Positions 17,567 through 27,205 of a stretch of DNA of 64,000 bases are shown one piece after another; positions within the stretch are counted from its first letter, which is position 1, and each line of letters starts with the position of its first letter. This stretch comes from Nocardiopsis gilva YIM 90087 (lineage in GTDB: Bacteria > Actinomycetota > Actinomycetes > Streptosporangiales > Streptosporangiaceae). Both the position numbers and the translations under genes were made by a program. The stretch spans positions 3,162,001-3,226,000 of the forward strand of contig NZ_CP022753.1 in assembly GCF_002263495.1 (NCBI RefSeq), given 5' to 3'. The notes beneath the pieces were generated by a model that saw only the letters and a list, made by a program, of their open reading frames with translations, searched no databases and had not been told where the DNA came from.

Positions 17567-18274
17567 GTGGTCAGCAAACACAAGCGGTTGCCGCGTCAGG
17601 TCAGGGAACAGCAGATGATCGACGCCGCCGTCCAGGTCTTCTCGCGCGTCGGCTACCACACGGCCAGCGTCGACGAGATCGCGGAGGCGGCGGGCGTCTC
17701 CAAACCCATGGTCTATATCTACGTGGGCTCCAAGGAGGGACTGTTCACCTCCTGCATCCACCGTGAGGCCGACCGGCTGGTCGAAGCCGTGCGTTCCGCC
17801 GCGCGCCACGACGTCGCGCCCGAGCAGCGGCTGTGGGAGGGGCTGCGCGCGTTCTTCCGCTTCGTCGCCGACAACCGCGAAAGCTGGAAGGTGCTCTACC
17901 AGCAGGCCCGCAGCCAGGGCGAACCCTTCTCCAAGGAGGTCACCCAGGCCCGTTGCCGCGTCATGGACGAGATCACCGCCCTGGTGATCGCCGGAACCGA
18001 ACTGCCCGGCGGCGAGCGGATCATCTCCGAGAAGGACGCCGAAATCATCGCCCGCATAGCCGCGGGCGCCGCCGACGCCCTCACCGACTGGCTCCTGGAA
18101 CACCCCCAGGAGACCCCCGAGGAACTGACCATGCGCGTCATGGAGATCGCCCGCATTGGCGCACACCGCTATTACGACCGCGGTGCACGCGACGGACACG
18201 CCGTGGCGGCACCTCCGGGCACGATCCGCCCCATCACGCGTCCCATCCCGGACCCGCGCCACGCCAGCGACTGA
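17567..18274 (+). CDS. TetR-family transcriptional regulator
   Basis: A 235-residue regulator. The N-terminal HTH (about residues 12-58) includes EQQMIDAAVQVF, the recognition region VDEIAEAAGVSKPMVYIYVGSKE, then a ligand-binding C-terminal domain with FFRFVADNRESWKVLY. GTG 17567 is chosen because it begins directly before the basic arm and HTH; longer in-frame starts lie within the divergent promoter region. The 202-bp gap to the divergent MHS transporter suggests control of that gene and itself. No clear long palindrome stands out in that gap. Confidence 0.92.
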   Translation: MVSKHKRLPRQVREQQMIDAAVQVFSRVGYHTASVDEIAEAAGVSKPMVYIYVGSKEGLFTSCIHREADRLVEAVRSAARHDVAPEQRLWEGLRAFFRFVADNRESWKVLYQQARSQGEPFSKEVTQARCRVMDEITALVIAGTELPGGERIISEKDAEIIARIAAGAADALTDWLLEHPQETPEELTMRVMEIARIGAHRYYDRGARDGHAVAAPPGTIRPITRPIPDPRHASD

Positions 18275-18401
18275 CCGGGCAACGACCGGCGCGCACGCAC
18301 ACGCCGCCCCGCATCAACGTGCTGGGCGGTGTCGTCCGCACGATGAGTGCGATGGGGGATCGGCCGCCCCGGGACAGCCGCGCTCCGTCCGGCTTCTCAC
18401 C

Positions 18402-20018
18402 TCAGAGCGGGGCGTCCCACCGGGTCAGGGCGAACCACAGGCGCATGCGCTGCTCGGGATCGGCGAGGTCGACGCCGAGGTCGCGTTCGATGCGGCCGAT
18501 GCGGTAACGCACGCTGTTGCGGTGCGAGCCGAGGTCGGCGGCGGTGCGGTCCCAGTTGCCGTGGCGGGCGAGCCAGGTGTGGAGTGTGGTGCGCAGGCCG
18601 CGGGCGGTGTCGGTGGTGTCGGCGAGCGGACCCAGGATGGTGCGTGCGGCGGTGCGCGCGCGGTCGGGCTCGATCGCCTCGGCCAGCGGGTCGGATGCGT
18701 CCGGCCAGATCAGTGGTGATCCGACGGCGGTGGCCCGGACCAGCAGGGCGGCGGCCGTGCGGTCGGCGTCGGCCAGGTCCCGGGGCTCCGCCGGGGCGCT
18801 CAGTGCCGCCAGCCATCCCGCGCTGTGCAGTCGATCCAGCTCGGCGCGGTGGGCGGTGGCGTCGCCGCGGTCGGCGAGCACGGCCCGCAGCTCGCCCTCA
18901 CCTGGATCCACCAGTTCCGTTCCGGCCACTGCGGCCAGTGCCGCCGCGTGCGGGGCTGGTCCGCGCCCGGTCCACCGGGCGCGTAGCGCCCGAAACCTGA
19001 TGGCCGTCCCCGCCTCCGCGCCGGTGCCCGTTCCCGTGGCCGACGCGCCATCGGCGGTACGTCCGGCCAGGCTGGCCAGCGCAGGGGCGAGGTCGGCTCC
19101 GGGCTCGGGATCCAGGAGCAGGCGGGCGATGGTCCGGCCGGGCGAGCGCTCCGCCCCCGACCGTGTGTGCGAGAGCAGGCCCAGCAGGGCGACCGCGGTG
19201 CCCAGCACCGCGCGGTCGGTCGGATCCAGCGGGGCGGTCCGGCCCACGATCAGGACCTCGCCGGAACCGCCCGGTCCGCCGACGGCGTGCAGGGCCACCT
19301 CATCCTCGCCCATCCGCGCCTTGGCGCTGCGCGGCCCGCTCGGCCGACGCAGCTTCTCCAGCAGCTCGACCACCTCGTCGCTGAGCGGCGGTACGGGCTC
19401 GGCGCGGGTGATCACCGATTCAGCGGCCAGCGCCGCCCAGCCACCCAGCGCCCGCGCCAACGTGCCCACCAGGCGCTCCACCGGCGAAGGGGCGGTGACC
19501 GCCCGCGCCAGCGCGCGGTGCGCTTCGCCCATGCGGCGCAGATCCTGAACGTGCAGCTCCTCCAGGGCCTCGCCGACCGCCTGGCTCACCGCGACGAACG
19601 GTGTCTGGCGGGGCACCTCCACCAGGGGGAGCCCCTGCGCACGGCACTCGTCGACGAGTGCCGGGGGCAGCCGGTCGTGGACCGGGGTCACCCCGAACCC
19701 GAGCGCGCCGACCCCGGCCCGCACCAGCCCGGCCACATAGGCGCGCACATCGGCGGGGCGGGTGGACATGTCGACCCCGGCCGTCAGCAGCAGTTCCGAG
19801 CCGCGCAGGTAGGGCACCGGGTCGGCCAGCTCGCTGACCAGCGCCCAGCGCACCTGTGGTGCGGTGCCCGGGGCCGCGACGACGGTGCGGAGCCCGAGGT
19901 CGCGGCGCTCGGTGATCGCGCGCAGGGGGACCGTCCGCGCGGTGGAGCTGCGGGGTGGTACGTGGGGCAACAGTGCGATCCAACCATCTTTTCGGAGCCA
20001 ACTGGACGGATCATCCAT
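18402..20018 (-). CDS. PucR-family transcriptional regulator
   Basis: A 538-residue regulator. Residues 25-130 form the PucR N-terminal sensing domain (PYLRGSELLLTAGVDM, then LVDECRAQGLPLVEVP). A middle GGDEF-like/CdaR spacer follows, and the C terminus carries the HTH_30 domain: TLHTWLARHGNWDRTAADL, HRNSVRYRIGRIERDLG. Family members respond to small nitrogenous metabolites such as purines, GABA, proline or polyamines. It is divergent from the agmatinase gene (143-bp gap), which strongly suggests it controls that gene (inference). Start ATG 20018 is followed by the domain; the upstream frame is unsupported. Confidence 0.93.
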   Translation of the reverse strand: MDDPSSWLRKDGWIALLPHVPPRSSTARTVPLRAITERRDLGLRTVVAAPGTAPQVRWALVSELADPVPYLRGSELLLTAGVDMSTRPADVRAYVAGLVRAGVGALGFGVTPVHDRLPPALVDECRAQGLPLVEVPRQTPFVAVSQAVGEALEELHVQDLRRMGEAHRALARAVTAPSPVERLVGTLARALGGWAALAAESVITRAEPVPPLSDEVVELLEKLRRPSGPRSAKARMGEDEVALHAVGGPGGSGEVLIVGRTAPLDPTDRAVLGTAVALLGLLSHTRSGAERSPGRTIARLLLDPEPGADLAPALASLAGRTADGASATGTGTGAEAGTAIRFRALRARWTGRGPAPHAAALAAVAGTELVDPGEGELRAVLADRGDATAHRAELDRLHSAGWLAALSAPAEPRDLADADRTAAALLVRATAVGSPLIWPDASDPLAEAIEPDRARTAARTILGPLADTTDTARGLRTTLHTWLARHGNWDRTAADLGSHRNSVRYRIGRIERDLGVDLADPEQRMRLWFALTRWDAPL

Positions 20019-20161
20019 TTCCCCGCAGCTTATCCGGTGTTTACCGTGCTCTCGGCGCACCGGTTGATATCGCCCGATCGAGGCCGATAGTGGGATAGCG
20101 CCGCGCGCAGCAGACCGCCGCAGAGAACGATGAGCACCACGGGACAGAGGAAACGAGGAAC

Positions 20162-21127
20162 ATGACCGCTCCGATCGGACCCACCGACTCCAGCCGGGTA
20201 CCGCGCTTCGCCGGTCCGGCCACCTTCGCTCGGCTTCCCCGCATCGACCAGGTCGAGCACGCCGACATCGCGGTCGTCGGTGTCCCGTTCGACACCGGGG
20301 TCTCCTACCGGCCCGGCGCCCGCTTCGGCCCCGCCTCCATCCGTGAGGCCAGCCGCCTGCTGCGCCCCTATCACCCGGGCCTCGACGTCTCCCCGTTCGC
20401 CGAGCTCCAGGTCGCCGACGGCGGCGATATCGCGGTCAACCCCTTCTCCATCGGCGACGCCGTCGAGACCATCGAGGACGCGGCGGGCGCGTTCGTCAAG
20501 GGGGGCACCCGCCTGGTCACGCTCGGCGGCGACCACACCATCGCGCTGCCCCTGCTGCGCTCGCTCTACCAGCAGCACGGCCCCATCGCCATGCTCCACT
20601 TCGACGCCCACCTCGACACCTGGGACACCTACTTCGGCGAGCCCTACACCCACGGCACGCCGTTCCGGCGCGCCGTCGAGGAGGGCATCCTCGACACCGA
20701 GGCGATCTCCCACGTCGGCATCCGCGGCCCGCTGTACGGCAAGAAGGACCTGGAGGACGACCGCCGCTTCGGGTTCGGCATCGTCACCGCCGCCGACGTG
20801 ATGCGCAAGGGCGTCGACGAGATCACCGACGCGCTGCGTCAGCGCATCGGCTCCCGCCCGCTGTATGTCTCGGTGGATATCGACGTGCTCGACCCCGCCC
20901 ACGCGCCGGGCACCGGCACCCCCGAGGCGGGCGGTCTGACCAGCCGCGAGCTCCTGGAGATCCTGCGCGGGCTGGCCGACTGCAACCTGGTCGGCGCCGA
21001 TGTCGTGGAGGTCGCCCCCGCCTACGACCACGCGCAGATCACCGCGACCGCCGCCTCCCACGTCGCCTACGACCTGGTCAGTGTGCTGGCGCTGGAGCGG
21101 ACCCGCAAGGCGCGCACCTCCGGCTGA
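20162..21127 (+). CDS. speB: Agmatinase / ureohydrolase
   Basis: A 321-residue ureohydrolase, which splits agmatine (or another guanidino compound) to an amine and urea. All Mn-cluster ligands are present: GGDHT (His125), FDAHLDT (Asp148, His150, Asp152) and [14 protein letters not shown] (Asp239, Asp241). Sequence and length fit agmatinase, but guanidinobutyrase and guanidinopropionase share these motifs, so the exact guanidino substrate is uncertain. The divergent PucR gene is the probable regulator. GAGG-like sequence precedes the ATG. A strong terminator hairpin follows directly. Confidence 0.92.
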   Translation: MTAPIGPTDSSRVPRFAGPATFARLPRIDQVEHADIAVVGVPFDTGVSYRPGARFGPASIREASRLLRPYHPGLDVSPFAELQVADGGDIAVNPFSIGDAVETIEDAAGAFVKGGTRLVTLGGDHTIALPLLRSLYQQHGPIAMLHFDAHLDTWDTYFGEPYTHGTPFRRAVEEGILDTEAISHVGIRGPLYGKKDLEDDRRFGFGIVTAADVMRKGVDEITDALRQRIGSRPLYVSVDIDVLDPAHAPGTGTPEAGGLTSRELLEILRGLADCNLVGADVVEVAPAYDHAQITATAASHVAYDLVSVLALERTRKARTSG

Positions 21128-21136
21128 TCGGCGGTG

Positions 21137-21178
21137 CCGGTTCGTGGCCGGCCCTGGACGGGACCGGCCACGAACCGG
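21137..21178. terminator. Bidirectional terminator between agmatinase and BASS genes
   Basis: A perfect 15-bp stem (CCGGTTCGTGGCCGG and its complement) with a 12-nt loop fills the gap between two convergent genes, starting 10 bp after the agmatinase stop. It can terminate either transcript. Confidence 0.75.
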
Positions 21179-21187
21179 ACGGCACGC

Positions 21188-22144
21188 TCAGGAGGCGGCG
21201 GCCCGCTCCTTGGCGCCGCCGAGCGCGCGCCGCGCCCACACCGTGGCGATCAGCGAGCCCGACATGTTGTGCCACACCGAGAACAGAGCACCGGGCAGGG
21301 CGGCCAGCGGGGCGAAGTGTGCCGCGGCCAGTGCCACTGCCAGTCCCGAGTTCTGCATACCGACCTCGATGCTGACTGCCCGCCGCGCCGACTCGGGCAG
21401 CCCGCCGGCCCGTCCCGCGGCATACCCCAGCGCCAGGCCGAGCGCGTTGTGCACCACGACCGCCAGTGCCAACAGCGCCCCGGTGTCCAGCACCGCCTCG
21501 GCGTTGGCGCCGACGATCGCCATGACCACGACGACGATCCCGCCGACCGACAGCAGCGGGAGCAGCGGCAGCACGCGGCGCACGAACGCCCCGGCGACGG
21601 CGCGCACGATCAGTCCGGCGACTACCGGACCCAGCACGATCTGCAGGATCGACACGAACAGGCCACCGGCGTCCACGGGCAGCGACGACCCGGCCAGCCA
21701 CAGCACCAGCAGCGGGGTCAGGACAGGCGCGAGCAGCGTCGAGATCGACGTCATCGCCACCGACAACGCCACGTCACCGCGCGCCAGGTAGACGATCACG
21801 TTCGAGGCGGTCCCGCCCGGCGACGCTCCGACCAACACCATGCCGACCACCAGGAGCGGCGGCAGCTGCAGGAGTACCGCGATGCCGTACCCGGCCAGCG
21901 GCATCACCAGGAACTGGGCGGCGACGCCCATGAGGACGGCCTGCGGACGCCGGGCCACGATCGCGAAGTCGGCGGCGCGCAGCGTGAGGCCCATGCCGAA
22001 CATGATCACGCCGAGGAGCACGGTAATGGCGGGGGCGAGCCGCGCCGCCTGGTCGGGTGCGGCGAGTCCGGCGGCGGCACCGAGCAGGATCAGCACCGCG
22101 AACCACCGGCTGGCGAACGCGGCGATCCGCATCATGAGGGCCAT
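21188..22144 (-). CDS. Bile acid:sodium symporter (BASS) family transporter
   Basis: A 318-residue membrane protein with nine or ten hydrophobic segments. BASS landmarks: FGMGLTL in the first third, GASPGGTASNVI (crossing helix region with the Na-binding sites) and EVGMQNSGLA near the C terminus. Bacterial members carry organic anions such as pantoate or keto acids as well as bile acids, driven by sodium. Start ATG 22144 is followed by a second Met-rich start (MALMM). It is convergent with agmatinase and has a long upstream region containing a 31-bp hairpin. Confidence 0.92.
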   Translation of the reverse strand: MALMMRIAAFASRWFAVLILLGAAAGLAAPDQAARLAPAITVLLGVIMFGMGLTLRAADFAIVARRPQAVLMGVAAQFLVMPLAGYGIAVLLQLPPLLVVGMVLVGASPGGTASNVIVYLARGDVALSVAMTSISTLLAPVLTPLLVLWLAGSSLPVDAGGLFVSILQIVLGPVVAGLIVRAVAGAFVRRVLPLLPLLSVGGIVVVVMAIVGANAEAVLDTGALLALAVVVHNALGLALGYAAGRAGGLPESARRAVSIEVGMQNSGLAVALAAAHFAPLAALPGALFSVWHNMSGSLIATVWARRALGGAKERAAAS

Positions 22145-22824
22145 GCGTTGTCCTTCGTCGATGTCGATGGCGAGGGTGGAAGAGCATGATGCCAGGGGGC
22201 AGGGCCGCCGGGGCGGGGCGGGTTCGGTCGCGTCGTGGATCGCCTTGGAACGTCGACAGGCATCGGGAAGTGCGTGCCCGCGGCCCGCAGCAGGGACGGG
22301 GCCGTTCCCGGACCCTAGATGGTTGATGGGAGATCTTCGGCCTGGCCGGGTGGCGGCAGGCGAGCAGCGGACGCATGAGCGCGACGGCGCGCCCGCGGGC
22401 CTCCGGCGGTGCGTTTACGGCGCCACACCACCGCTCCCTTCGTTGATCTCGGCGATGTGCACCTAATACCGGCGAGTATTAGGTGCACATCGCCGAGATC
22501 AACGAACGGGGAGGCGGGAAACCTGCCCGGGCTGGGCAGGGCCGCTCCAGCCGACTCCCATCACCGATCTAGGGGTCGTCCTGCCCCCGATGGGCGTGCG
22601 ACTCCCCGTCGTCCTCCGGAGCGCGGACAGCGGCCCGCGAAGGTCGGGTACCGGTCGGCGGCAGAGCGGATGCGCGTCCGTGGCGGAGCGGGCCGGCCAC
22701 TCCGACTGACGACACGGCCGCAGCCCCGGAGATCATTTACATCTTCCATTGAATCATTACTCATGGGTATCGTTGCGTGGGACCGCCGGTCCTGCGGGCC
22801 GGAAGCGCCGACGTGGAGGTTGCT
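22145..22824. other. Long divergent intergenic region without a gene
   Basis: A 680-bp gap between the minus-strand BASS gene and the plus-strand SDR gene. Apart from the perfect hairpin at 22439-22506 and an AT-richer stretch around 22735-22765, probably the SDR promoter, I see no coding region or RNA gene. Confidence 0.5.
22439..22506. repeat. Perfect 31-bp inverted repeat with 6-nt loop
   Basis: The two arms, 22439-22469 and 22476-22506, are exactly complementary over 31 bp with loop CGGCGA. The arm contains GTTGATCTCGGCGATGTGCA and ends CACCTAATAC next to the loop. It lies between divergent genes, where no terminator is needed, and has no T tract. A miniature or palindromic repeat element, a structured regulatory RNA or a DNA-level cruciform are all possible. 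Confidence 0.85.
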
Positions 22825-23754
22825 GTGCGAGAACACCCCTGGCGGCCGTCCGACGCCCCGCGCCAGGACGGGCGCGTCGCCGTGGTCACCGGTGCGAACA
22901 GCGGGATCGGCTATGAGACCGCCCGTGTCCTCGCGTCGCTCGGTGCCCGGACCGTGCTGGCCTGCCGGGACCCCGAACGCGGGGGTCAGGCGCTGGACCG
23001 CCTCCGCTCCGAGGTCCCCGGGGCCAAGGCCGAACTCGCGCGCCTCGACCTGGCCAGCCTCGCCTCCGTCCGCGGCTTCGCCACGACCCTGTCCGCGGAA
23101 CGCGTGGACCTGCTGATCAACAACGCGGGCGTCATGGCCCTGCCCCACCGCACGACCGCCGACGGCTTCGAGATGCAGTTCGGCACCAACCACCTCGGGC
23201 ACTTCGCGCTGACCGGCCTCCTGCTCCCGCGTCTCCTGGCGGCCGACGCCCCGCGCGTGGTCACCGTCAGCAGCGGCCTGCACCAGCTGGGCCGGATCGA
23301 CTTCGGAACGCCCCATGCCCCCGACCGCTACCGCAAATGGGGTGCCTACAACCGCTCCAAGCTCGCCAACCTGCTCTTCAGCGGGGAACTGCACCGCCGC
23401 GCCGAGCGTGCGGGGACGAATCTGCGTTCGTCCGCCTCTCACCCCGGCGTGGCCACGACCAACCTCTCCGCGGTCGGCCCCACCTTGGAGGGGCGCGCCA
23501 GAATCGGCGAACTCATGGTGCGCTCCGTCGGCATCGTCGGTCAGAGCGAACTGGCGGGCGCGCTGCCGACGGTCCGCGCGGCCGTCGACCCCTCGGTGCC
23601 GGGCGACGCCTACATCGGCCCGACCGGCTTCTTCGGTGTCCGCGGCGCGCCCCGCTTCTGCCGACGCAGCCGGGCGGCCCGCGACCACGCGGATGCCGCC
23701 CGCCTCTGGGACCTGTCCGAGGAACTCACCGGCGTCACCTATGCCTGGAACTGA
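22825..23754 (+). CDS. Short-chain dehydrogenase/reductase (SDR)
   Basis: A 309-residue NAD(P)-dependent oxidoreductase. Rossmann motif TGANSGIG, the adenine-site segment around LDLAS, structural motif NNAGVM and the catalytic YNRSK (Tyr-x-x-x-Lys) with Ser in VTVSSG are present. It resembles the retinol-dehydrogenase-like/oxidoreductase SDRs common in actinomycetes. GTG 22825 has GGAGG 5 nt upstream and is preferred to the upstream ATG 22777. It is followed 127 bp later by a PhyH-like gene on the same strand. Substrate unknown. Confidence 0.9.
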   Translation: MREHPWRPSDAPRQDGRVAVVTGANSGIGYETARVLASLGARTVLACRDPERGGQALDRLRSEVPGAKAELARLDLASLASVRGFATTLSAERVDLLINNAGVMALPHRTTADGFEMQFGTNHLGHFALTGLLLPRLLAADAPRVVTVSSGLHQLGRIDFGTPHAPDRYRKWGAYNRSKLANLLFSGELHRRAERAGTNLRSSASHPGVATTNLSAVGPTLEGRARIGELMVRSVGIVGQSELAGALPTVRAAVDPSVPGDAYIGPTGFFGVRGAPRFCRRSRAARDHADAARLWDLSEELTGVTYAWN

Positions 23755-23881
23755 CGCGGCGACCTCGCCGACCGCGAGGCCACGCGGGCGCCAGGAAAAA
23801 ATACGTGGACAGTCGCTGCGGTGATCCGCATGATCGGACAAGTTCGACATTCCCGATCACCGTGAAAAGGACGTTCCGCGT

Positions 23882-24733
23882 ATGCACACCCCCGCCCTGA
23901 CCGACGAGCAGGTCGAGCGGTTCATCTCCGACGGGTTCGTCCACCTCGAAGAGGCGTTTCCCCGGGAGCTCGCCGACGAAGGGCGCGCGTACCTGTGGGC
24001 GGCCACCGGCAAAGACCCCGACGACCCGACGACCTGGACCGAACCTGTGGTCCGACTGGACCAATTCCATCAGCGGCCCTTCGAGCTCGCCGCGAACACC
24101 CCGCGCCTGCATTCCGCCTTCAACCAGCTGGTCGGCCCGGGCCGCTGGTGTGAACGCGGCACCCTGGGCACCTTCCCTGTGCGCTTCCCGCACCCCGACG
24201 ACCCCGGGGACGACGGCTGGCACATCGACGCCGGATGGCACCCCGAGCTGGAGCGGCTGGCCAAGGAAGGCGTCGACTGGTCCACGTTCGACTGGACCAC
24301 GATCGACTTCTCCGACTACCGCTGCAACCTGCGTTCCCGCGGGCGGGCTCTGCTCATGCTGTTCCTGTTCTCCGATGTCGGCGAGGACGACGCTCCCACC
24401 CGCATCCGTGTCGGCTCCCACCTCGACGTGCCCCCGCTCCTCGAACCGTACGGCGAAGAGGGCGCCAACGTGCACGCCGCCAAGGAGACGGAGCACCGCC
24501 CGGTCGTCTCGGCCACCGGCCGTGCCGGAGACGTCTACCTGTGCCACCCGTTCCTGGTGCACGCAGCCCAGCGGCACACCGGCAGCCGACCCCGCTTCAT
24601 GGCCCAGCCGCCGCTGCAGCCCGTCAACCAGCTGGCCCTCGGCCGACCCAACGGGCGCTTCTCCCCGGTCGAACTGGCGGTACTGCGCGGGCTGGGACGA
24701 GAGCCGTCCCTCGGCCCGTGGGAGACCACCTGA
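23882..24733 (+). CDS. Phytanoyl-CoA dioxygenase (PhyH)-family protein
   Basis: A 283-residue candidate Fe(II)/2-oxoglutarate oxygenase. The HxD metal motif is WHID (His114, Asp116) and a distal His is in PFLVHAAQ (about His227), with Arg in GSRPRF as the likely 2-oxoglutarate contact. The region VGSHLDVPPLL is also typical of PhyH-like proteins. It likely hydroxylates a small molecule in the cytoplasm. The upstream SDR may act with it (inference). The ATG follows GAAAAGGACGTTCCGCGT, with AAGGA about 9 nt upstream. Confidence 0.87.
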   Translation: MHTPALTDEQVERFISDGFVHLEEAFPRELADEGRAYLWAATGKDPDDPTTWTEPVVRLDQFHQRPFELAANTPRLHSAFNQLVGPGRWCERGTLGTFPVRFPHPDDPGDDGWHIDAGWHPELERLAKEGVDWSTFDWTTIDFSDYRCNLRSRGRALLMLFLFSDVGEDDAPTRIRVGSHLDVPPLLEPYGEEGANVHAAKETEHRPVVSATGRAGDVYLCHPFLVHAAQRHTGSRPRFMAQPPLQPVNQLALGRPNGRFSPVELAVLRGLGREPSLGPWETT

Positions 24734-24884
24734 GAATCACCCCGACCCGGTCCCGGTTCCCCGAGAACCGGACCGGCGTCGCCGTCGACATGCGCTCGTC
24801 GGTTCGCAAAGTTGAATTCAATACGAGGAGAAAAAGCAGAATGGCGTCGTAGAACCGGTTGCAATCCAGTGCTAGCGTCCGCAC

Positions 24885-26432
24885 ATGCGAGTCGATGAGT
24901 ACCTGGCGCACGACGCGGTCGGACTCGCGGCCCTGGTTCGCGACGGCGAAGTATCGCCCGTCGACGTACTGGAGGCCGCGATCGCCCGGGCCGACGAGGT
25001 CAACCCCCGTCTCAACGCGATCATCCGGCCCATGTACGAGGAGGCACGCCGCCGCGCCTCCGCTCCCTCCTTCCCCGACGACGCTCCGTTCCCCGGCGTC
25101 CCCTTTCTCCTCAAGGACCTGTTCCAGGACTACGCCGGCGTGCCGACCTCCATGGGCAGCCGTGCGATGCGCAACTTCCCCGCGCCCCACCACGCCGAGA
25201 TCGTCCGCCGCTGGTTGGACGCCGGGCTGATCCCCTTCGGCAAGACCAACCTCCCCGAGTTCGGCGCGAAAGGCATCACCGAGCCCCAGGCGTTCGGTGC
25301 CACCCGCAACCCCTGGAACGTCGCCCGCACACCGGGCGGTTCCTCCGGCGGATCGGCCGCCGCGGTCGCGGCCGGGATCGTCCCCGCCGCCGGGGCCAAC
25401 GACGGCGGCGGATCGATCCGCATCCCCGCCGCCTGCTGCGGGCTGGTCGGCCTCAAAGCGGGCCGCGGCCGGGTGCCCTTCGGACCGGTCATGGGCGAGC
25501 CGATGCACGGCGCCGCCGTCAACGGCGTCGTCACCCGCACGGTGCGCGACAGCGCCGCCCTGCTCGACGCCATGGCCGGGCCCGAGCCCACCTCGCCCTA
25601 CCCCATCGCCGCGCCCGAGCGCCCCTACCGCGACGAGGTCGCCCGCGACCCCGGGCGGCTGCGCATCGGCTTCACCGAGCGGTCCCCTCTGGGCACGACG
25701 GTCCACCCCGAGGCCGTGGCCGCCGTCCGCGCCGCCGCCGCGCTCCTCGAAGGGCTGGGCCATGACGTCGAGCAGGCCGAACCGGACATCGACGGCCGTG
25801 CGCTCACCGAGGACTTCCTGACCCTCTGGTACGGCTCCATGGCGGCCCTGGTGGATGGGATCAAGGCGCAGACCGGATGCGGCGAGGACGCCTTCGAGCC
25901 CGACAGCCTCATGCTGGCCGCCATGGGACGGTCGATGAACGCCTCCTCCTACGTGCGCTGCCACGATCACTGGAACGAGCACATCCGTGCGCTGGCCGAC
26001 TTCCACGGCCGCTACGACCTGCTCCTCACCCCGACGATCGCCGGGCCACCGGTCCCCATCGGCCGCCTCGACCCGCCCGCCTGGCTGCGCGCCGCCGAAC
26101 GGGTCCTCGTGCGCACCCGCACCGAGCGGATCGTCACCACGACCGGCCTGGTCAACGCCGAAGTGATGAACAACCTCACCGCCACCCCGTTCACCCTCCT
26201 GGCCAACCTCACCGGCGCACCGGCGATCTCCCTCCCGCTGCACTGGACCCCGGACGGGCTTCCCCTCGGTGTCCAGTTCGTCGCTCCTGCGGGAGGGGAG
26301 GGCCTGCTGCTCCGCCTGGCCGGGCGCCTGGAGGAGGCCAGCCCCTGGGCCCACCGGCGGCCCCAAGGCGTGTCGTTCCCTGCTGGCGAGGCCGCCGGCC
26401 CGTCCCCGACGACCGGGGCGGCGCGCGTCTGA
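24885..26432 (+). CDS. Amidase signature-family hydrolase
   Basis: A 515-residue amidase of the amidase-signature superfamily. The Ser-cisSer-Lys triad is visible: Lys77 in FLLKDLF, the cis-Ser in [10 protein letters not shown] (Ser153/154) and nucleophile Ser177 in DGGGSIRIP. It would hydrolyse an amide to an acid and ammonia or amine. It is not GatA, as no GatB or GatC is adjacent. ATG 24885 is about 30 bp after an AT-rich upstream segment containing the palindrome TTGAATTCAA (24811-24820), perhaps part of its promoter. The substrate is unknown; nitrogen or aromatic amide catabolism are options. Confidence 0.95.
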   Translation: MRVDEYLAHDAVGLAALVRDGEVSPVDVLEAAIARADEVNPRLNAIIRPMYEEARRRASAPSFPDDAPFPGVPFLLKDLFQDYAGVPTSMGSRAMRNFPAPHHAEIVRRWLDAGLIPFGKTNLPEFGAKGITEPQAFGATRNPWNVARTPGGSSGGSAAAVAAGIVPAAGANDGGGSIRIPAACCGLVGLKAGRGRVPFGPVMGEPMHGAAVNGVVTRTVRDSAALLDAMAGPEPTSPYPIAAPERPYRDEVARDPGRLRIGFTERSPLGTTVHPEAVAAVRAAAALLEGLGHDVEQAEPDIDGRALTEDFLTLWYGSMAALVDGIKAQTGCGEDAFEPDSLMLAAMGRSMNASSYVRCHDHWNEHIRALADFHGRYDLLLTPTIAGPPVPIGRLDPPAWLRAAERVLVRTRTERIVTTTGLVNAEVMNNLTATPFTLLANLTGAPAISLPLHWTPDGLPLGVQFVAPAGGEGLLLRLAGRLEEASPWAHRRPQGVSFPAGEAAGPSPTTGAARV

Positions 26433-26584
26433 GGGCACGGCTGCCCTGTCGCCGCACCCGGGCGGGCTCCCAGCGACGTCCCCGCTCACCTGGTGGCTCG
26501 CCCGTGGCGCTGGGTGCGGGAGCGACCGGTCGGTGGCATCCTGAACCGGCAGGCTGAGCCCCGACGGTGCTGACGAGGACCGTG

Positions 26585-27181
26585 ATGCGAAAGATCATCC
26601 TGATGCTGTCGGTGTCCCTCGACGGCTACTTCGAGGGGCCCGACCGCCGACTGGACTGGCTCATGGTCGACGACGAGCTGCACACCCACTTCAACGAGCA
26701 GGCCAGGGCCATGAGCGCCTTCCTCGAGGGCCGCGTCACCCACGAGCTCATGGCGAGTTCCTGGCCCACCGCCGACACCGACCCCGCCAGCACCGCGCCC
26801 ATGCGCGAGTTCGCCGGGATCTGGCGGGAGATGCCCAAGTTCGTGTTCTCCCGAACGCTGGACCACGCCGAGTGGAACTCGACGATCATGCGCGCGATCA
26901 ACGTCGAGGAGATCACGGCGCTCAAGGCCCGGCCGGGCGGAGACATGGGCATCGGCGGTGCCGACCTCGCCGCCGGTTTCATGCGGCACGACCTGATCGA
27001 CGAGTACCGCGTCTACGTCCACCCGGTCCTCATCGGGGAGGGCCGGCCCCTGTTCCGGGCCTCGGAGCGCCGGTTCGATCTCCGGCTCGCCGAGACCCGG
27101 GCTTTCGGCAGTGGGGTCGTCCTGCTCCGCTACGAGCGCGCGAGGGCGTCGTCGCCGGGGTCAGACAGGGGTGGGGTTTAG
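26585..27181 (+). CDS. Dihydrofolate reductase family protein (RibD C-terminal type)
   Basis: A 198-residue protein with the DHFR/RibD_C fold. It begins RKIILMLSVSLDGYFEGPD, has a GRVTHELMAS segment, and ends with the NADPH-binding GGADLAAGFMRHDLIDEYR and HPVLIGEGRPLF motifs. These single-domain proteins are common in actinomycetes and most lack a known substrate; they are not the essential folA DHFR. ATG 26585 follows a GAGGAC-like site; an in-frame start at 26567 is possible. It converges on a secreted-protein gene (24-bp gap). Confidence 0.93.
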   Translation: MRKIILMLSVSLDGYFEGPDRRLDWLMVDDELHTHFNEQARAMSAFLEGRVTHELMASSWPTADTDPASTAPMREFAGIWREMPKFVFSRTLDHAEWNSTIMRAINVEEITALKARPGGDMGIGGADLAAGFMRHDLIDEYRVYVHPVLIGEGRPLFRASERRFDLRLAETRAFGSGVVLLRYERARASSPGSDRGGV

Positions 27182-27205
27182 TCTGGGCCGCGCGTCCCGG
27201 CGGCC

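Noticed and set aside
15926-18262. Long antisense frame across the MHS transporter and TetR genes
   Set aside because: It overlaps two genes with strong family matches and has no protein features of its own.
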